DNA of 64,000 nt from Delphinus delphis (GCF_949987515.2 NC_082694.2:12951958-13015957); one strand, 5' to 3'. Shown: positions 12,401 to 23,794, numbered from the stretch's first letter. The notes: a model not told the origin generated them from the letters alone. A program made the numbers and translations.

Positions 12401-15400
12401 TCGCAGCCCGGAGTTGCAGGCCAGTATCTGCACCTGTCTTCCCGGCGTCCTGCAAGGATGTGTGTGGATGTCCAGTAGGCGCCCCACCCGGCCAGAGTCG
12501 CCCATCTCACTGAATGTCCAGCCCCCGCAACCGCCCCCTGCTTTCCAGGTGACCGAGACCCTGCCCCTGCCTTTCCATTACCCTCAGGTTCTGTCCATTG
12601 GGGCCTGGTCAGTTCTGCTTCCAGCCTCGCCAGCCCTCTGCTCCCCCCGCCCACTGCCCTTGCTCTCCCAAACATCGTCCTCCAGCTTTGCTTTTGCAGA
12701 GAGCCTGCTAACTGGGTCTGTGCTCTTGCCCCAGTGGAGTCCGTTGTCCCCTGAGCAGCCAGAAACCAGGCCCTGCTGTTCTCTAGCCTTCCCCCTGCGC
12801 CTGGGACCGAAACCCGACTCCCCTCCACCTGCAGGGCTCCTGCCCCGCCTACCTCTCCAGCCTCACCCAGAGCCTCGTTTCCCTGATGACGCTTACCTGC
12901 TGCGGGGCCTTTGGCTTGCTCTTACTCTACCCCCCCCAGCCCAGTCTTACCAAGGCTGCTCCTAGTCTGTCGAGATGGCATCTCCAGGAAGCCTCCCCTG
13001 AATAATCCCATCTTTTTTAAAAAATTTATTTTATTGACGTATAGTTGATTTACAGCGTTGTGTTCATTTCTGCTGTGCAGCAGAGTGATTCAGTGATACA
13101 TATATAGACATTCTTTTTCATAGTCTTTTCCATTATGGTTTATCCCAGGATATTGAATAGAGTTCCCTGTGCTCTCCAGTAGGACCTTGTTGTTTATGCA
13201 TTCTGTATATACCGGTTTGCATCTGCTCACCCCAAGCTCCCAATCCATCCCTCCCTCCCCCCTCCCCTTGGCAACCACAAGTCTTGAACAGTCCTATCTT
13301 TGATTTTCTCCAGCCAGAGCCTTGGTAGTTTACTTCATTGCACTAATTGCTGTCAAATCAACCATTTTTGTTTTCTTTACGGAATGTATGCACCGTGAGG
13401 GCAGTAACCTTGTTTTTCTTGTTCTCCTTGGAGTCCCAGCACCTGGCACCGTGCCTCGCACATCCTAGTCTGCAAATAGTAGTTGGGTGGATATAGTGTG
13501 TGTTACTGGTTAGCACTCTTACTCACCTGAGTCAGTAATTGCTTAGGTTTTATTTACATAGAGACATCTTTCTATCTTCCTAATACTCCCTAATGACATT
13601 GGTGCTTCGATGCATAGAATTTCTTTATCATTAGGCCCAAACTTACGCATCAGCCAGGATGGGGTGTCAGGGAGCAGGGAGGTTCTGTTTGCGCACTGTG
13701 AAGAGCTTTGGGAATGTTTAAATGGCAGCTTTAAGTGTTCAAAGACAAGGATGCCATCATGTTTTGATGGTGAGTCAAGGACAGAATCTAACATGCAGTC
13801 AGGCATTCAAGTGTACAAGGTAAGAAAGTCATAAAATAACCCCACTGTCTTGTGGGCAAAAGTGATTCTGTTTCAGTTTATTCCTGAAGCTTATGAGCTG
13901 TTCACTAAGTGTTTCTTCTCCAGGGTAGCTCTTTGATTCCAAGTGTAAATTATCCTAGGTCAAGATACAGATAATCTGGTGCAGGCCCTCATAACTGAAC
14001 GCTTTCCGTAGACGTTGGACCCTTTATTTACCATTGGTCTTAAGGGCTTTGGCTCAAGGGTGGACCTCCAGTCTCTGGATTGGAAAAGGTGAATCTGCCT
14101 CTTTTGTTCCGCGTAAGGATTGAAGGCTAGGGAGGGCAGAGAAACGGCAACTTCTTAGTTCATTTGGAGTGTCTAGTAATGGCTTTGACCTCTTTCCCCA
14201 ACAGTAGCACCCCCCCAACCTGGTGGAAACTCACCTGCTCTCTGAGGTGCCTTGCAGGATCAGGTCATGCTGGGCCCCAACAGAGGCCTCTGGTGATAAA
14301 CCCCTGGGCATCAGGGTTCACTGGCTTCTCTGGGCTCCATCTCACCAGCTCCCACACAGCCACTCACTGTCTGTTGGATTCCCTTCGTTCAGAGTCCTGA
14401 TGCGAGCAGTGGGGTCCAGGGAAACAGTGGGGATTTTAGGAACATGTAAAAATGAGCGTCCTCAAGGAGTCGACTGGAGGAGGGAGACAGACACTGCCCA
14501 GTTAATTATTATATGAATCATACTGTGTTACAGTTGCTGTAATAGAAAAGAAACAGATTCCATCTTTTTATTTTTTGGCCAAGCCAAAAATTGTGGGATC
14601 TTAGTTCCCTGACCAGGGATTGAACCCGGGCCCTCGGCAGTGAAAGCGTGGAGTCCCAACCACTGGACCACTGGGAATGTCCCTCAGATTCTATCTTTTA
14701 GGTTCATGATTTTGAGTGGGGAGTGTTCTTGGGTCCTTGCTTCCAAAAGGACAAACAGCGGGGAGAGGGTCAATGGAGATGGTGACATGAGGGCGTAGTC
14801 CAAGGGAAGTCTTTTTTTTTTTTTTTTTTTTAATTTATTTTTGGCTGCATTGGGTCTTCGTTGCGGTGCGCAGGCTTCTCATCACAGTGGCTTCTCTTGT
14901 TGCGGAGCGTGGGCTCTAGGTGCGTGGGCTTCAGTAGTTGTAGCATGCGGGCTCAGTAGTTGTGGCTCGCGGGCTCTAGAGCGCAGGCTCAGTAGTTGTG
15001 GCACACGGGCTTAGTTGCTCCGTGGCGTGTGGGATCCTCCCGGACCAGGGCTCGAACCCATGTCCCCTGCATTGGCAGGCGGATTCTTAACCACTGCGCC
15101 ACCAGGGAAGTCCCGGGAAGCCTTTGTTCAGGAACCACAGTTTCCATTGTCGTGTACATGTTAAAATAGGACTTACTCCTCTTGCTGTAGGAAAACCAGC
15201 AGGATGTTCAAAGGCCCACTCTTGCCTGTATGTCAGGTACTTCCTACACCAGAAATAGCGAAGATATGAGTTGACCAGGTTGAAGCTGTGTCCTCCCCTC
15301 CCCCAGTATCCCCTTTGGAAAATGCCTTCCCGAGGTAGCTAATGACAAGCATCACGAAACACCAAACACGGTGTATTTTGATGGTTGTGGCTCTTGGGGA

Positions 15401-17004
15401 CTTGCCGAGTCCCAAGTTTAGCAGCCGCTATCACTCCCTTGCTGGCCCCCTGGTCACTGTCCCTTCAGAAGTGGGAGGTTGAGTGTGTGGCCACACCAGA
15501 CTGTTGAAAATGGGACTCGATTCACAGACAGAAGGGGCAGAGGCTGGGGGACTGGGGAGAGGGGAGAGCGGGAAGAGCAGACATCCAGCAGGAAAGATGA
15601 AGGTTAGCTGGCAGTTAGGACTTCCTGAGATAGACAACGGAAGCATGGCTTTGCGTGAGCTTTCTTCCCAGAGGGCCTCACCAGAGGTTAGAGCATACAG
15701 GTTCCAGCTGCAAGGGCAGTAGAAGGGGATGGGAGGGGCGGGAGAAAGTCTCTGTGATGGGGTGGATGATAGCAGAGATTTGCCATTGCATCAGGAGGGA
15801 TGGGAATTCGCTTGTGAAGATTTCCTACCTGTTGGAGGTTGGGACATAGCATCTTCTGGAGATCAGGGCAGTGAAGACCTCTGTTCCTCCAGGTCGAGCT
15901 GGCCTGGGCTCCTACCCTTGGCTGCAGCCACCTGGATTCCAAATGTGTCTTGAGTGAGTTGGGAAGGCACGTCAGGCCTGGAGCGCCATCCCAGATGTGG
16001 GTTTTCTCTTTGGACCATATGTCTCTGGTTTTCCCCTGTGTTAGAGACAGTCCTCCGAGAGCTGGCTCTGGGCCTCATGCGCTGCCGTGTGAAACGGGCG
16101 AAAATCCTATAGGCAATGAGTGAGTGGGGAGCCAGAGGGCCTCATCGCTTCTCTGAAGAGGCTGGATGGGAGGTTTTCCTCCTTAGCTTTTCTGCTATGG
16201 TGGTTCCAGATCCCTGCACGTGGCCTCAGAACCCTGCATGGCTTGGCCCCTGCCTTGTCCCTAGCCTCGCACTGCAGTGGTCCAGTTCCCCAGATGCCCT
16301 GAGTTCTCTCTCCTCAGTGGGCACCACTCCTTCCATTTGCACTGCCCCTCTTCTCTCTCGCCCAAGTCTCTCTTTCTCCCTCCCCTCCTTTCTCTCCGCA
16401 TCTCTCCCTCATTCTTTGTGTCTGGCTCCCCCTCCTTCATCCTGTTTCCCATCCCATCATCCGTTCTCTGTCCGAAGTGATTCCCTCTCCGGGTCTCGGC
16501 CGAGCTGTCACTCCGGGGAGTCTTTCCTAAAGGCCCCGCAGCCACACTGCGTGGGCACTTTCCCTGGGGAGAGCCTGCGCCTCCAGGTGTCCCCCCCCCC
16601 GAGACAGGCAAGACGGCCCCCGTTCTCTTTGGAATTGCCTGTGTTCCCTGCAGTTCAAGTCAGAGCAGGAGTCGTCTTGTCTGTTCACCTGCAAGACCTT
16701 CCAGAAATATCTGTCGAGTGGCTGCTTTCTCTTCCTGCAGTACCTCCTGCAGGATTTGCATGGTCAACAGACACTAGTCTTAGAAACGTGAGGTGGAATT
16801 TCTAGGGCGGATCCTGGTGAAAAAAGCGTTGACTTTTCGCTCGCACTTTGATGAGCGTCCTCAGTAACAGCTCTTTGAACCCGTTGCAGGAAGCTCTATG
16901 CGGAGCTGTGCCAGGGCATTGTGGACATAGCCATCGCCAGCCTCTTCCCGCCCCCCGGCTCGGGGCAGCAGCCGCCCCAGCCAGCCGCCTTCATCAAGCT
17001 GTGA
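3301..17004 (+). CDS. TTL: Tubulin-tyrosine ligase, C-terminal part (four exons)
   Basis: TTL adds tyrosine back to the C-terminus of detyrosinated alpha-tubulin, using ATP, in the cytoplasm on the soluble tubulin dimer. Coding exons join in phase: 3301-3436, 4440-4709, 10191-10334 and 16890-17004. They encode 220 residues plus TGA (17002-17004), matching residues ~158 to the end of the ~377-residue family. Visible ATP-grasp/TTL-domain motifs are [45 protein letters not shown] and [13 protein letters not shown]. In the last two, an Asp and the Glu/Asn pair correspond to the metal- and ATP-binding residues known in TTL (D318, E331, N333 in published numbering). The tail [18 protein letters not shown] is Pro/Gln-rich and differs from the human tail as I recall it. 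No frameshift or stop is seen. The first ~156 residues lie upstream of the window. Confidence 0.97.
4266..4318 (-). mobile_element. Short antisense L1 3'-end fragment
   Basis: 'TTCTGGAGTATAGTTGCTTT' followed by 'ACAATGTTGTTA' is the antisense of the L1 3' terminus seen elsewhere in this window. It is about 50 bp long and sits ~120 bp upstream of a TTL acceptor. Confidence 0.5.
4440..4709 (+). CDS. TTL: TTL exon: SWVLVDH...QIKHII segment
   Basis: Acceptor TTGACTTGCAG before 4440, donor AAG|GTAACT at 4710. The exon is 270 bp with the same phase at both ends, so it could be skipped without a frameshift. It encodes [20 protein letters not shown] through LQIKHII, including the acidic-substrate and ATP-contact part of the TTL domain. 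Confidence 0.97.
5251..5812 (-). mobile_element. Type B SINE, interrupted by another SINE
   Basis: A perfect 15 bp target duplication TGTTTTCATTTTATT flanks it (5236-5250 and 5813-5827). The host is the antisense L1. The body reads '...GGCTGCTTTGGGTCTTTGTT... CCACCAGGGAAG' and is broken at 5345-5570 by a younger SINE. Confidence 0.9.
5345..5570 (-). mobile_element. Type A SINE nested in a SINE
   Basis: It is flanked by the 12 bp duplication GGGGGCTACTCT (5333-5344 and 5571-5582), which is host SINE sequence. Between its head (ends 5548) and the right duplication lie ~22 extra T-rich bases. On the element's own strand these form an A-rich 5' prefix. Confidence 0.9.
6236..6557 (-). mobile_element. 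Type B SINE inserted in antisense L1
   Basis: Flanked by a perfect 12 bp duplication CTCCTTTTAGTT (6224-6235 and 6558-6569). L1 text is continuous across it. Confidence 0.92.
7564..8930. other. TTL intron sequence, no gene recognised
   Basis: AT-rich intronic sequence. 7700-7850 resembles the L1 3' 'AACAGTGGTTAACTCTGG' phrase, so old LINE debris is likely. A short stretch near 8330-8423 is open and reads like a lysine-rich coding remnant, but I could not match it to a gene. No exon with splice signals is seen. Confidence 0.4.
8945..9106 (-). mobile_element. Type C SINE with polypyrimidine extension
   Basis: Flanked by a 17 bp duplication with one mismatch (AGGACACGTCTTTTTTC at 8928-8944, AGGACACATCTTTTTTC at 9107-9123). 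The SINE body ends at ~9053. The remaining ~53 bp before the right duplication is a C/T run, which is a purine-rich 5' prefix on the element strand. Confidence 0.8.
9375..9560 (+). mobile_element. Old MIR-like SINE
   Basis: The diverged core phrase 'TTTACGGACAATGAAGTCAA' then 'AGAGGTTAAAAAACTTGTCC' fits the MIR core and 3' part. Ancient and degraded. Confidence 0.5.
10191..10334 (+). CDS. TTL: TTL exon with catalytic FDFMVDEE and EVNGAP motifs
   Basis: Acceptor TCTGCCCTGCAG before 10191, donor CTCA|GTAAGC at 10335. It encodes [20 protein letters not shown] through [11 protein letters not shown]. The Asp of [10 protein letters not shown] and the E-x-N of EVNGAP are the Mg/ATP ligands of the ATP-grasp fold in TTL, and all are present. 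Confidence 0.97.
10467..10673 (+). mobile_element. Type A SINE
   Basis: Complete from GGGCTTCCCTGGTGG to CGTACTGC plus a 13-base A-run, followed by an (AATT)n-like tail to ~10685. It lies 132 bp after a TTL donor. Confidence 0.92.
10690..11600. other. TTL intron, moderately GC-rich, no gene recognised
   Basis: Unique-looking sequence without splice-flanked open frames. Parts (~11,110-11,340) read like degraded L2 text ('CCAGGCTCTAGGGGAGATGC'), but too diverged to be sure. Confidence 0.35.
11610..11960 (+). mobile_element. Degraded L2 LINE fragment
   Basis: It follows the L2 order: 'ACGAATACCTGTTAGATACC', 'GCCAGGCCCCGGACTGGGCT', 'GGTCACAGTCGTGAGCAGAG', then a 'CCGCCCTCAGTGGAGGG' equivalent of the 'CTCATGGAG' phrase and 'GACAAATATAGATTACAAAC'. 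Strongly diverged. Confidence 0.55.
11960..13010. other. GC-rich TTL intron stretch
   Basis: C/T-rich on the + strand. Long open frames exist in several frames on both strands (up to 183 codons), as expected from composition. None has splice sites, a domain or a sensible start, so I see no gene here. Confidence 0.5.
13015..13280 (-). mobile_element. L1 3' end, antisense
   Basis: Clear antisense L1 terminus: 'GACGTATAGTTGATTTACAG', 'TCTGCTGTGCAGCAGAGTGA', 'CATTATGGTTTATCCCAGGA', 'TGTGCTCTCCAGTAGGACCT'. Confidence 0.8.
13375..13500 (+). mobile_element. L2 LINE 3' end
   Basis: 'GTGAGGGCAGTAACCTTGTT', 'GTCCCAGCACCTGGCACCGT' and 'GCCTCGCACATCCTAGTCTG' match the order of the L2 3' terminus. Confidence 0.65.
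13500..14553. other. TTL intron, nothing recognised
   Basis: Unique-looking intronic sequence. No motif, exon or repeat could be supported by reading. Confidence 0.4.
14571..14684 (-). mobile_element. Type C SINE
   Basis: Flanked by an imperfect ~16-17 bp duplication (CAGATTCCATCTTTTTA at 14554-14570, CAGATTCTATCTTTTA at 14685-14700). Confidence 0.88.
14812..15114 (-). mobile_element. Type B SINE
   Basis: A T-run of about 20, then TTTGGCTGCATTGGGTCTTC through CCACCAGGGAAGTCCC. Full-length. Confidence 0.9.
15115..16885. other. TTL intron before the last exon, nothing recognised
   Basis: 16,116-16,805 holds a 229-codon open frame in C/T-rich sequence. It is low-complexity (Ser/Pro/Leu), lacks splice context and domain character, and I do not call it. 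Confidence 0.4.
16890..17004 (+). CDS. TTL: TTL last coding exon and stop
   Basis: Acceptor ACCCGTTGCAG before 16890. It encodes [20 protein letters not shown] and a short Pro/Gln-rich tail ending AAFIKL, then TGA. The final FIKL matches the family end. The tail is one residue shorter than in human by my recollection. Confidence 0.96.
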
Positions 17005-20000
17005 CCGAGGGAGGCGCTCGAAGCTGCCTCGGAAGAAGCACGAGGGGGCGCTGCCCCGGGGGAAGGAGAAGTGTCCGAGTTGCTCGTCATCAAGCCAAAC
17101 AGGAGGAGGAGAGACAACCCGCAGAGATGTGCTGGAAGAAGAAAAGGCAGCTTCCCCGAGGAGTGGTCGTTTGCCCAGGGGTTCCCAGGTGGAGCTCTTG
17201 GCACTGCTACTGAGATTCGAAAACTGCAGCAAATTTCGCCAATGGGAGAGCAGGCTATTCCTCTGAGGGGCAAAACACAGGGATGTGCTTAACGTTCTCA
17301 TCCTTTGAAAAATCTGATTTTTATCCTAAGGTAGTGCTGTGAGCAGCGCCTTTCCTGCCCAGGGTGGCAGCCGTTGGATCTGGTTGGTGTCTGTCCACCT
17401 GCTGCATTAGTGCCTTAGCTCTGTGCCCAGCTACAGCCTCCTGTCTGGGGCAGGGGCGGGATGCGAGAGCACTTGGGAGGTTGCCAAGGGTGTCCCCCGC
17501 TAGTCCCACGGGCATCTGCACAAGCGCGCACCGACTGTCCTGGGTGCTGGGCTCTGCGGACGCTGCCTTGCCATCAGGGGGCTTGCTCTTCTTGGTCCTG
17601 ATGGCATCTGGCTGGTCACTGGCCAGGGATGGCGTGGGCTGGGCACCAAACAGCAAACGCTGCTCTCAGCCTGCTCTCTGCATGTTTTAGAAACCAAGCA
17701 GCAAGTTTGCTGCAAACCCGTAAGCATCCAATAAGCATGAGAGAGGAAACAACACAAGTCCTGCTTTACTTAATAGTTGCGTGGCGGGGAGTCTTTGAAA
17801 TATGATTCTCAGTTCTCTTTGTTTTAACCAGAATTCTACATGCCCTTTGGCCAAGTTCCCTTTCGTTCTGTTTTTTTTGGGGGGATTTAACTTTTGTAAA
17901 AACCCTTCTAGGGGTCGGGAGAGGGTAGAATTCCCCCCCTCCACCCCAGGGGGCTCCTCCCCACTTTGTTTTTCTTGCTCTTCTAGCACCTTCTGTGGGA
18001 GCTGGACAGGCAGGTTTTGTTCCAGGGAAGATTCTCCGTCTGCTGCGCCTCTCGACATCACGGAGAGGCTCTGAATCAGTGTGTGTCTCGCCTGAGTGGG
18101 AGAGTCTCTTAAAATGGGGAAGATGGGGTTTCAGAGCCGCGCTCAGCATCTCTTAAGTCAGCAGAGGTTAACAGTGTCCCGTTAGATGTAGTTTCTACTC
18201 ACAGGATGGACGAATTTTCTGCAGACTTTCCAGGAGGCCATGTCACTAGCGAGAGGAAGCCCCATATGCCATCTGTGTCCACCGTAAGATGAGTGAACGG
18301 TGCGCTGGGAATCAGAGCAGACCCACTGAACCGGCTCCCTCCTCCCCAGGGCGCCGCGGGGTCTTCCCTCTGGCACGTGTGTGCTCTGTTATTCGTCTGT
18401 ACTTGGCACAAGAAAACAGTTCTGCAGCCAGGGGAGACTTTTTTTTTTACAAAGAGAAGAAACAGCAACACCTCAAACATGATGAGATGTGGGAGCTTAA
18501 CAGTGAAAAAAGGAATCATGATGGAAGTGATTCAATGGCTGCAGCAGTGTGTGTGGGATGTGAAAGTGTTATGTCCGGGCTGAAGTGGAGGAAGGGCCAG
18601 CTGGCTCGGCCCTCCCGGGTGTTTGGAATTACAAAGTAAACGTGCGGGCGGTTACCCAGAATATATAGATAATGAAGTTTCCATCCAGAGCGAAATAAGA
18701 CAGTGTTAAGGGAACTGTGGAGGCCCAGCACAGCTGATGGGTTAGTGCTGGGGGCTTCTGAGCAGATCGTGGTGAGGTGCACACCTACGTAGAAAGTGTA
18801 GGGTGATGGGGAAAGCGTGGAGGTTTTTGTAGTGCTGTCACATGCGAACGCAGATTTGTAATGATCTTTTGGACCTGAACTGCAGGGACGTTTGAGAATT
18901 TTCTCTTACCGTGTCTCTTACTGGTGACAGAGGTAAGAATCCAGGTGTAGGAAGTCTGTGGAACTTGATGGATTTTCTAAGAAACCTGAATCAGTAGCAA
19001 TATATGTGAGGGAAGGAAGGCTTTAAAGAGAAAATTCTGCTTCATTCCTCGCGTGGTTTCGAATAAGTATCTATTTTATGCATTTATTTCTGACCAGGTG
19101 GAATGGCTGGCTGGCTCAGAGCTCTTCCATATCCTTCCACGATATCCTTGACACAGGTGGTCATGCCTCGCCCGCAGTCAGTCTTCATACCTGTGGTCTG
19201 TGTTCGTGTGTCCAGTTGCTGGGGAAGGAGGTGGTGTTTTGTGGAGGCGTTGATTCTGATCTTGACTCTGTCATTGGCTGCACGGCATCAGAGGAGCCCG
19301 TGAACCTCTCTGTGCCTTAGTTTCTTATCTCATGGAAGAGCTTGTTGCCTGACCCAGGGACTACTTCAAGGGCATTTAGTGAGGACACATGAGATTAGGA
19401 AGGCTGGAGAACCTCCAGCACCAAGGTTCTCAATGCTGGCTGTTTGCTGGAATCACTTGGGAAGCTTTTAAAGAATGTCGGTGTCCACACCTTCCCCCTC
19501 CCTCACCCCTGACCGATTAAGTCAGAACCTCAGGCATCAGCTTGCTTTGAGATGCCTTGAACCACTGACTGAGAAGGAAGGACAAACACATTATTACCTT
19601 GGAAGAATCAGATAAGGTTTAGGGCTTTAAAAAAAATTCCTTCTAGAAGGCTAGGCGTTCCTTTAAGAATGACCGGATGCTGACGTGATACAGCGAGTGC
19701 CGTCCAAGCAGGTTTTCCTTTGCTCCCCGTCACAGCCTTTGGAAGCTCAGCTGTGCTTTCATCTACTTAAACAGTTTGTGAAGCCTTGTCAGCAAATATA
19801 AACAGATATGAATTTATAAATCTGCTAAATAAGTGTTAAGATTATAAACAAATAATGGAGAGAAAAATCCCCTTCCCTCCCTCTGGACTCCCGTGGTAAC
19901 TATAGACTCCACTTCCCCAGGACGTGGAAGTGCCTCGGTGTCTGTCTGATGCAGTGGAGCGGGTGCTGGTGGACTTACCAGCTGACGTGATGTGTCACGA

Positions 20001-20340
20001 GTGCCTCAGGGTGATCATCCCAAACTGGGGACATCTGGTAGTGCTGGAAATGGATGGGATCCGCGGGACCCGCAAGCAGCAGCGATGCTACAGAGGGTGT
20101 TGCCATTAAGAATTGAGGTCGTGTCAAGCAGGGGTGCGTCCAGCCCTGCTGTGGGTGGTGGGGACTCTGCCAGAGGAGACTAGATGCCAGAGTGGGTCCC
20201 CACAGCACATGGGTGCCACGGAGAAAACTGTCTCTGATCCTGGACACAGAATATGTACCTAAGAGGAAATGACTCCTGACACAAGGCGATTTTATGAATG
20301 TTTAAAATGCCTGGAGCATTAAAGGAATCATATTTCAAGC
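17005..20340 (+). other. TTL: Probable TTL 3'UTR (end uncertain)
   Basis: Sequence after the TTL stop is free of young SINEs for ~3.4 kb, unlike the rest of the window, which fits a long 3'UTR. A candidate poly(A) signal ATTAAA lies at 20318-20323. I cannot tell where transcription ends. Long open frames at 16,848-18,639 are not supported as proteins. Confidence 0.45.
19430..19565. mobile_element. hAT-Charlie MER5-like fragment
   Basis: 'GGTTCTCAATGCTGGCTG', 'GGAATCACTTGGGAAGCTTT', then 'GACCGATTAAGTCAGAACCT' follow the MER5-type non-autonomous hAT order. Confidence 0.6.
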
Positions 20341-20429
20341 ATTTCTCTGCCCTTTGGTTCTGTCATCTTATTGCGAGTGTTGACTGTCCTAGGATATCAC
20401 TCGTTATTTGAATGCATGATTCTGTTACC

Positions 20430-20630
20430 CAGAGGTAGGCATACTTGTTCTATAAAGGGCCAGGTAGTAAATATTCTAGGCTTTGCAAGCCAAACTGGTT
20501 CTCCTTTGCATATTCTTCTTTTTTTTCCCCAACTCTTAAAAAATATTAAAACAAAGCCAAAAAAACTTAGCACACAGGCCATACAAAAACAAGCACATAT
20601 GCGGCCATTGTTTGCTGACCCCAGAATGCT
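20430..20630. mobile_element. hAT-Charlie MER5A-like fragment
   Basis: 'TTCTATAAAGGGCCAGGTAG', 'AATATTCTAGGCTTTGCAAG' and the terminal 'TGTTTGCTGACCCCAG' fit MER5A-like elements. The middle is deleted or diverged. Confidence 0.65.
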
Positions 20631-22656
20631 ACTCAATACGTAAGCCAACAGATTGGCCTTTGAAACTGTGATGAGCTGCTCCAGGGTGAAGCATTGAAAC
20701 AGTTTCAGCTGCCAAAATGCAGCCCATCATGTCTCACATGTCATGTGTATCGTCTGAATCATGCTGCAGGTTGTGAGGTGAGACCCCTGGTTGTGAAGGA
20801 GTTATGTGTGCTTTAAACATGGAGGTAGAGGGGCTTCTGAAGTGAGGTTCGTTCCCCAAATAGCTAGAAGTTCAAGAAGTCCTTACTAAGACTTCACTAA
20901 GGACTTCTGTGTAAGTCCCCATCTTAGGGCTTATTTTATGTGACGTGTCTCAGAGTGTGCCCAGTGTGAGCAGCCTTTTCCCTAGGTGCGTTTGTTAAAA
21001 ATAATCAGCAGCCGTTGTTTAACATCTCAACTTCCTGAGATGGCTTTAGCAGCTGGAACAGAGAAGCCGCTGACCAAAAAATTTGAAGGGAAAGATGGGG
21101 AATGAGATGTCCATAAAACGTTTTGAAAAGTTTCAACATATTCCTAAAAATATGGAAGGCCACACACAGGTGTAGGGCTGTGTCCATGCCCAGGGGAGAC
21201 CTGAATTCCCTCGGCTTTCACCTCTGTCTGACTAGGAGGATCTGCACAAGCAGGACGTGCAGACTAAGGCAGAGCTGTAAACTAAAAGGAGACAGAACGA
21301 TGTGTCACCAGAGAGACAATATCATTAAAGAGAGAAATTGTTTTTGAAATCGAACAAAGAAATTTTGGCATTGAAGAGTATGATCATGCGAATGAAAAAT
21401 TCAGTAGAGGTGTCCAAAAGCAGGTTTCAGCTGGCAAAAGAAGGAATCAGTGAATCTGAATTCAGTTGAGATCATCCAGTCTGAGGAACAGAAAGAAAAA
21501 TGAATGAATAAAAAAATGAACAGAACTCCAGAAACATGTATGTACACCAACATATACGTAACAGGAATCCTAAAAGAAAGGAGGGAGAGAGAAGGGGGCA
21601 GAAAACAAATTGGAAGGAGCAGTGGTCAAAAACTTTCCCACTTTGAGGAAAACCATTAAAATGCATCCAAGAGGTTCAATAAACTAAGTAGGATACATTC
21701 AAAGAGATCCGCACCAAGACACATTAACCACTAAGAAAATAACTTTAAATATATAGTAAAAAGGACAAGGGAACTAGAATGTTACACTAGAAAATATATA
21801 TTTAACAAGAAAAGGCAGTAGTGAAGGGATGAGGAGGTAATAAGGCATTTACAAAGCAAATAGCACAATGCAGACACAAATCCTACCTTATCAGTAATTT
21901 CATTTAAATGTAAATGAGTTAAACACGCCAATCAAAAGGCAGAGATTGGCAACGTGGATCCAAAAAAAAAAACATGATCAAACTCTGCTATCTACAAGAG
22001 ACACGCTTTGATTCAAAGCCACAAACAGGTGAAAGTAAAAGGATGGGAAAAAATATACCATGCAAGCAGTAAGTCAAAGAGAGCTTAGGTGGCCATACTA
22101 CTATTAGACAAAATAGACTTGAAGAAAAAAAATTATTACAGGCAAAGAAAGACACTTTATAATGATAAATAGATCAATCCATCAGGAGATACAACAATTA
22201 TAAACAAATGCACCTAGCAACAGAATCCCAAGATACATGAAGCAAAAACTGGCAGAACTAAAGAGAGAAATGGACAATTCAACAGTAATAATTGGAGCTT
22301 TCAATTTTCCATTTTCAATAATGGATAGATGATCAACAAGAACATAGAAAACAATGTAAACCAACTAGATATAACAAATATCTATAGAACACTCCACCCA
22401 ACAATAGCAAAATATACATTTTCCTGAAGTGCACATGGAACTTTCTCAGGAATAAACCATATGCTACACCATAAAGCCCCAGTGAATTAAAAATGATTGG
22501 AATCAAACTACATATGTTCTGTGAACACAAATAAAACAAGAAATCATTAACAAATCTGGGAAAATCACAAGTGTGTGGAAGTTAAAAATGCCAAAGGAAA
22601 GAAGTCACAAGGGAAATTAGAAAGTACTTTGAGAGAGATGAAAATGAAAACACAAC

Positions 22657-23003
22657 AGGGCTTCCCTGGTGGCACAGTGGTTAAGAATCCATCTGCCAAT
22701 GCAGGGGACACAGGTTTGAGCCCTGGTCTGGAAAGATCCCACATGCTGTAGAGCAACTAAGCCCGTGCACCACAACTACTGAGCCTGCGCTCTAGAGCCT
22801 GCAACCCATAACTACTGAGCCCGCGTGCTGCAACTTCTAAAGCCCGTGCGCCTAGAGCCCGTGCTCTGCAACAAGAGAAGACACTGCAATGAGAAGCCCG
22901 CCCACTGCAATGAAGAGTAGCCCCCGCTCACCGCAACTAGAGAAAGCCTGCGTGCAGCAACGAAGACCTAACACAGCAAATAAATAAATAAACAAAAAAG
23001 AAA
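22657..23003 (+). mobile_element. Type B SINE in L1
   Basis: Flanked by a perfect 11 bp duplication GAAAACACAAC (22646-22656 and 23004-23014). Full-length with an (AAAT)n tail. Confidence 0.92.
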
Positions 23004-23556
23004 GAAAACACAACTTACCAAAACTTACGGAAAGCAGTTAAAGCCGTGCCTAAAGGAAAACTTATATCTTTAAATGACTATATTGTGAAAAGATCTCAAA
23101 TCAGTAACCTAACCTTCCACCTTAAGAAACTAGAAAAAGAAGAACAAGCTAAATCCAAAGTAAGTAGAAAGAAATAATACAGATTAGAGTGGAAATAAAT
23201 GAAATAGAGAATAGAAAAACAATAGATAAGATCAATGAGACCAAAAGTTGGCACTTTGAAAGATCAACAAAATTGACTAACCTTTAGCTAGACTGACCAA
23301 GAAAAAATAAGGAATGAAAGAGAGACATTACTACAGCACAAATAGAAAGGATTATGGGGGAACCTGATGAACAATAATATGCCAACAAGTTAGATAACTT
23401 ACATGAAATGGGCACATTCCTAGAAAGACACAAAACTGATGAAACTAACTCAAGATAAATTCTGAAGAGACCTAACAGGAGATTGAATTAATAATAAATA
23501 ATATTTTCACAGGGAAAAGCCCAGGACCAGATAGCTTCACTGGTAAAGTCTACCAA

Positions 23557-23793
23557 ATGTTTAAAGAGGAATTAACACCAATCGTTCACAAACTCTTCCA
23601 AAATATAGAAGAGGAGGGGACACTTTCCAACTCATCCTATAAGGTCACTATTAATACTTTAATACCAAAACCAGACAAAGACATCACAAGAAAAGCAAGC
23701 AACAGACCAATATCTCTTAGGAATAGAAATGAAAAAATCTTCAACAAAATACTAACAAACCAAATCCAGCAACATATAAAAAGAATTATAGAT
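23557..23793 (+). pseudogene. L1 ORF2 reverse-transcriptase remnant
   Basis: An open stretch encodes MFKEELTPIVHKLFQNIEEE..., then TLIPKPDKDITRKASNRPIS and NEKIFNKILTNQIQQHIKRI. These are the conserved finger-region segments of the L1 reverse transcriptase. The frame runs into the inserted DNA transposon at ~23,795. The YADD catalytic box is not found in an intact frame. Non-functional. Confidence 0.85.
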
Positions 23794-23794
23794 C

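Noticed and set aside
12031..12965. Overlapping 160- and 183-codon frames on + and several on -
   Set aside because: They lie in one GC- and C/T-rich intron stretch of TTL, are open on both strands, lack splice signals and domains, and are rich in Ser/Pro/Leu as composition predicts.
16116..16805. 229-codon + strand frame before the last TTL exon
   Set aside because: Low-complexity product from C/T-rich sequence, no family resemblance, inside an intron.
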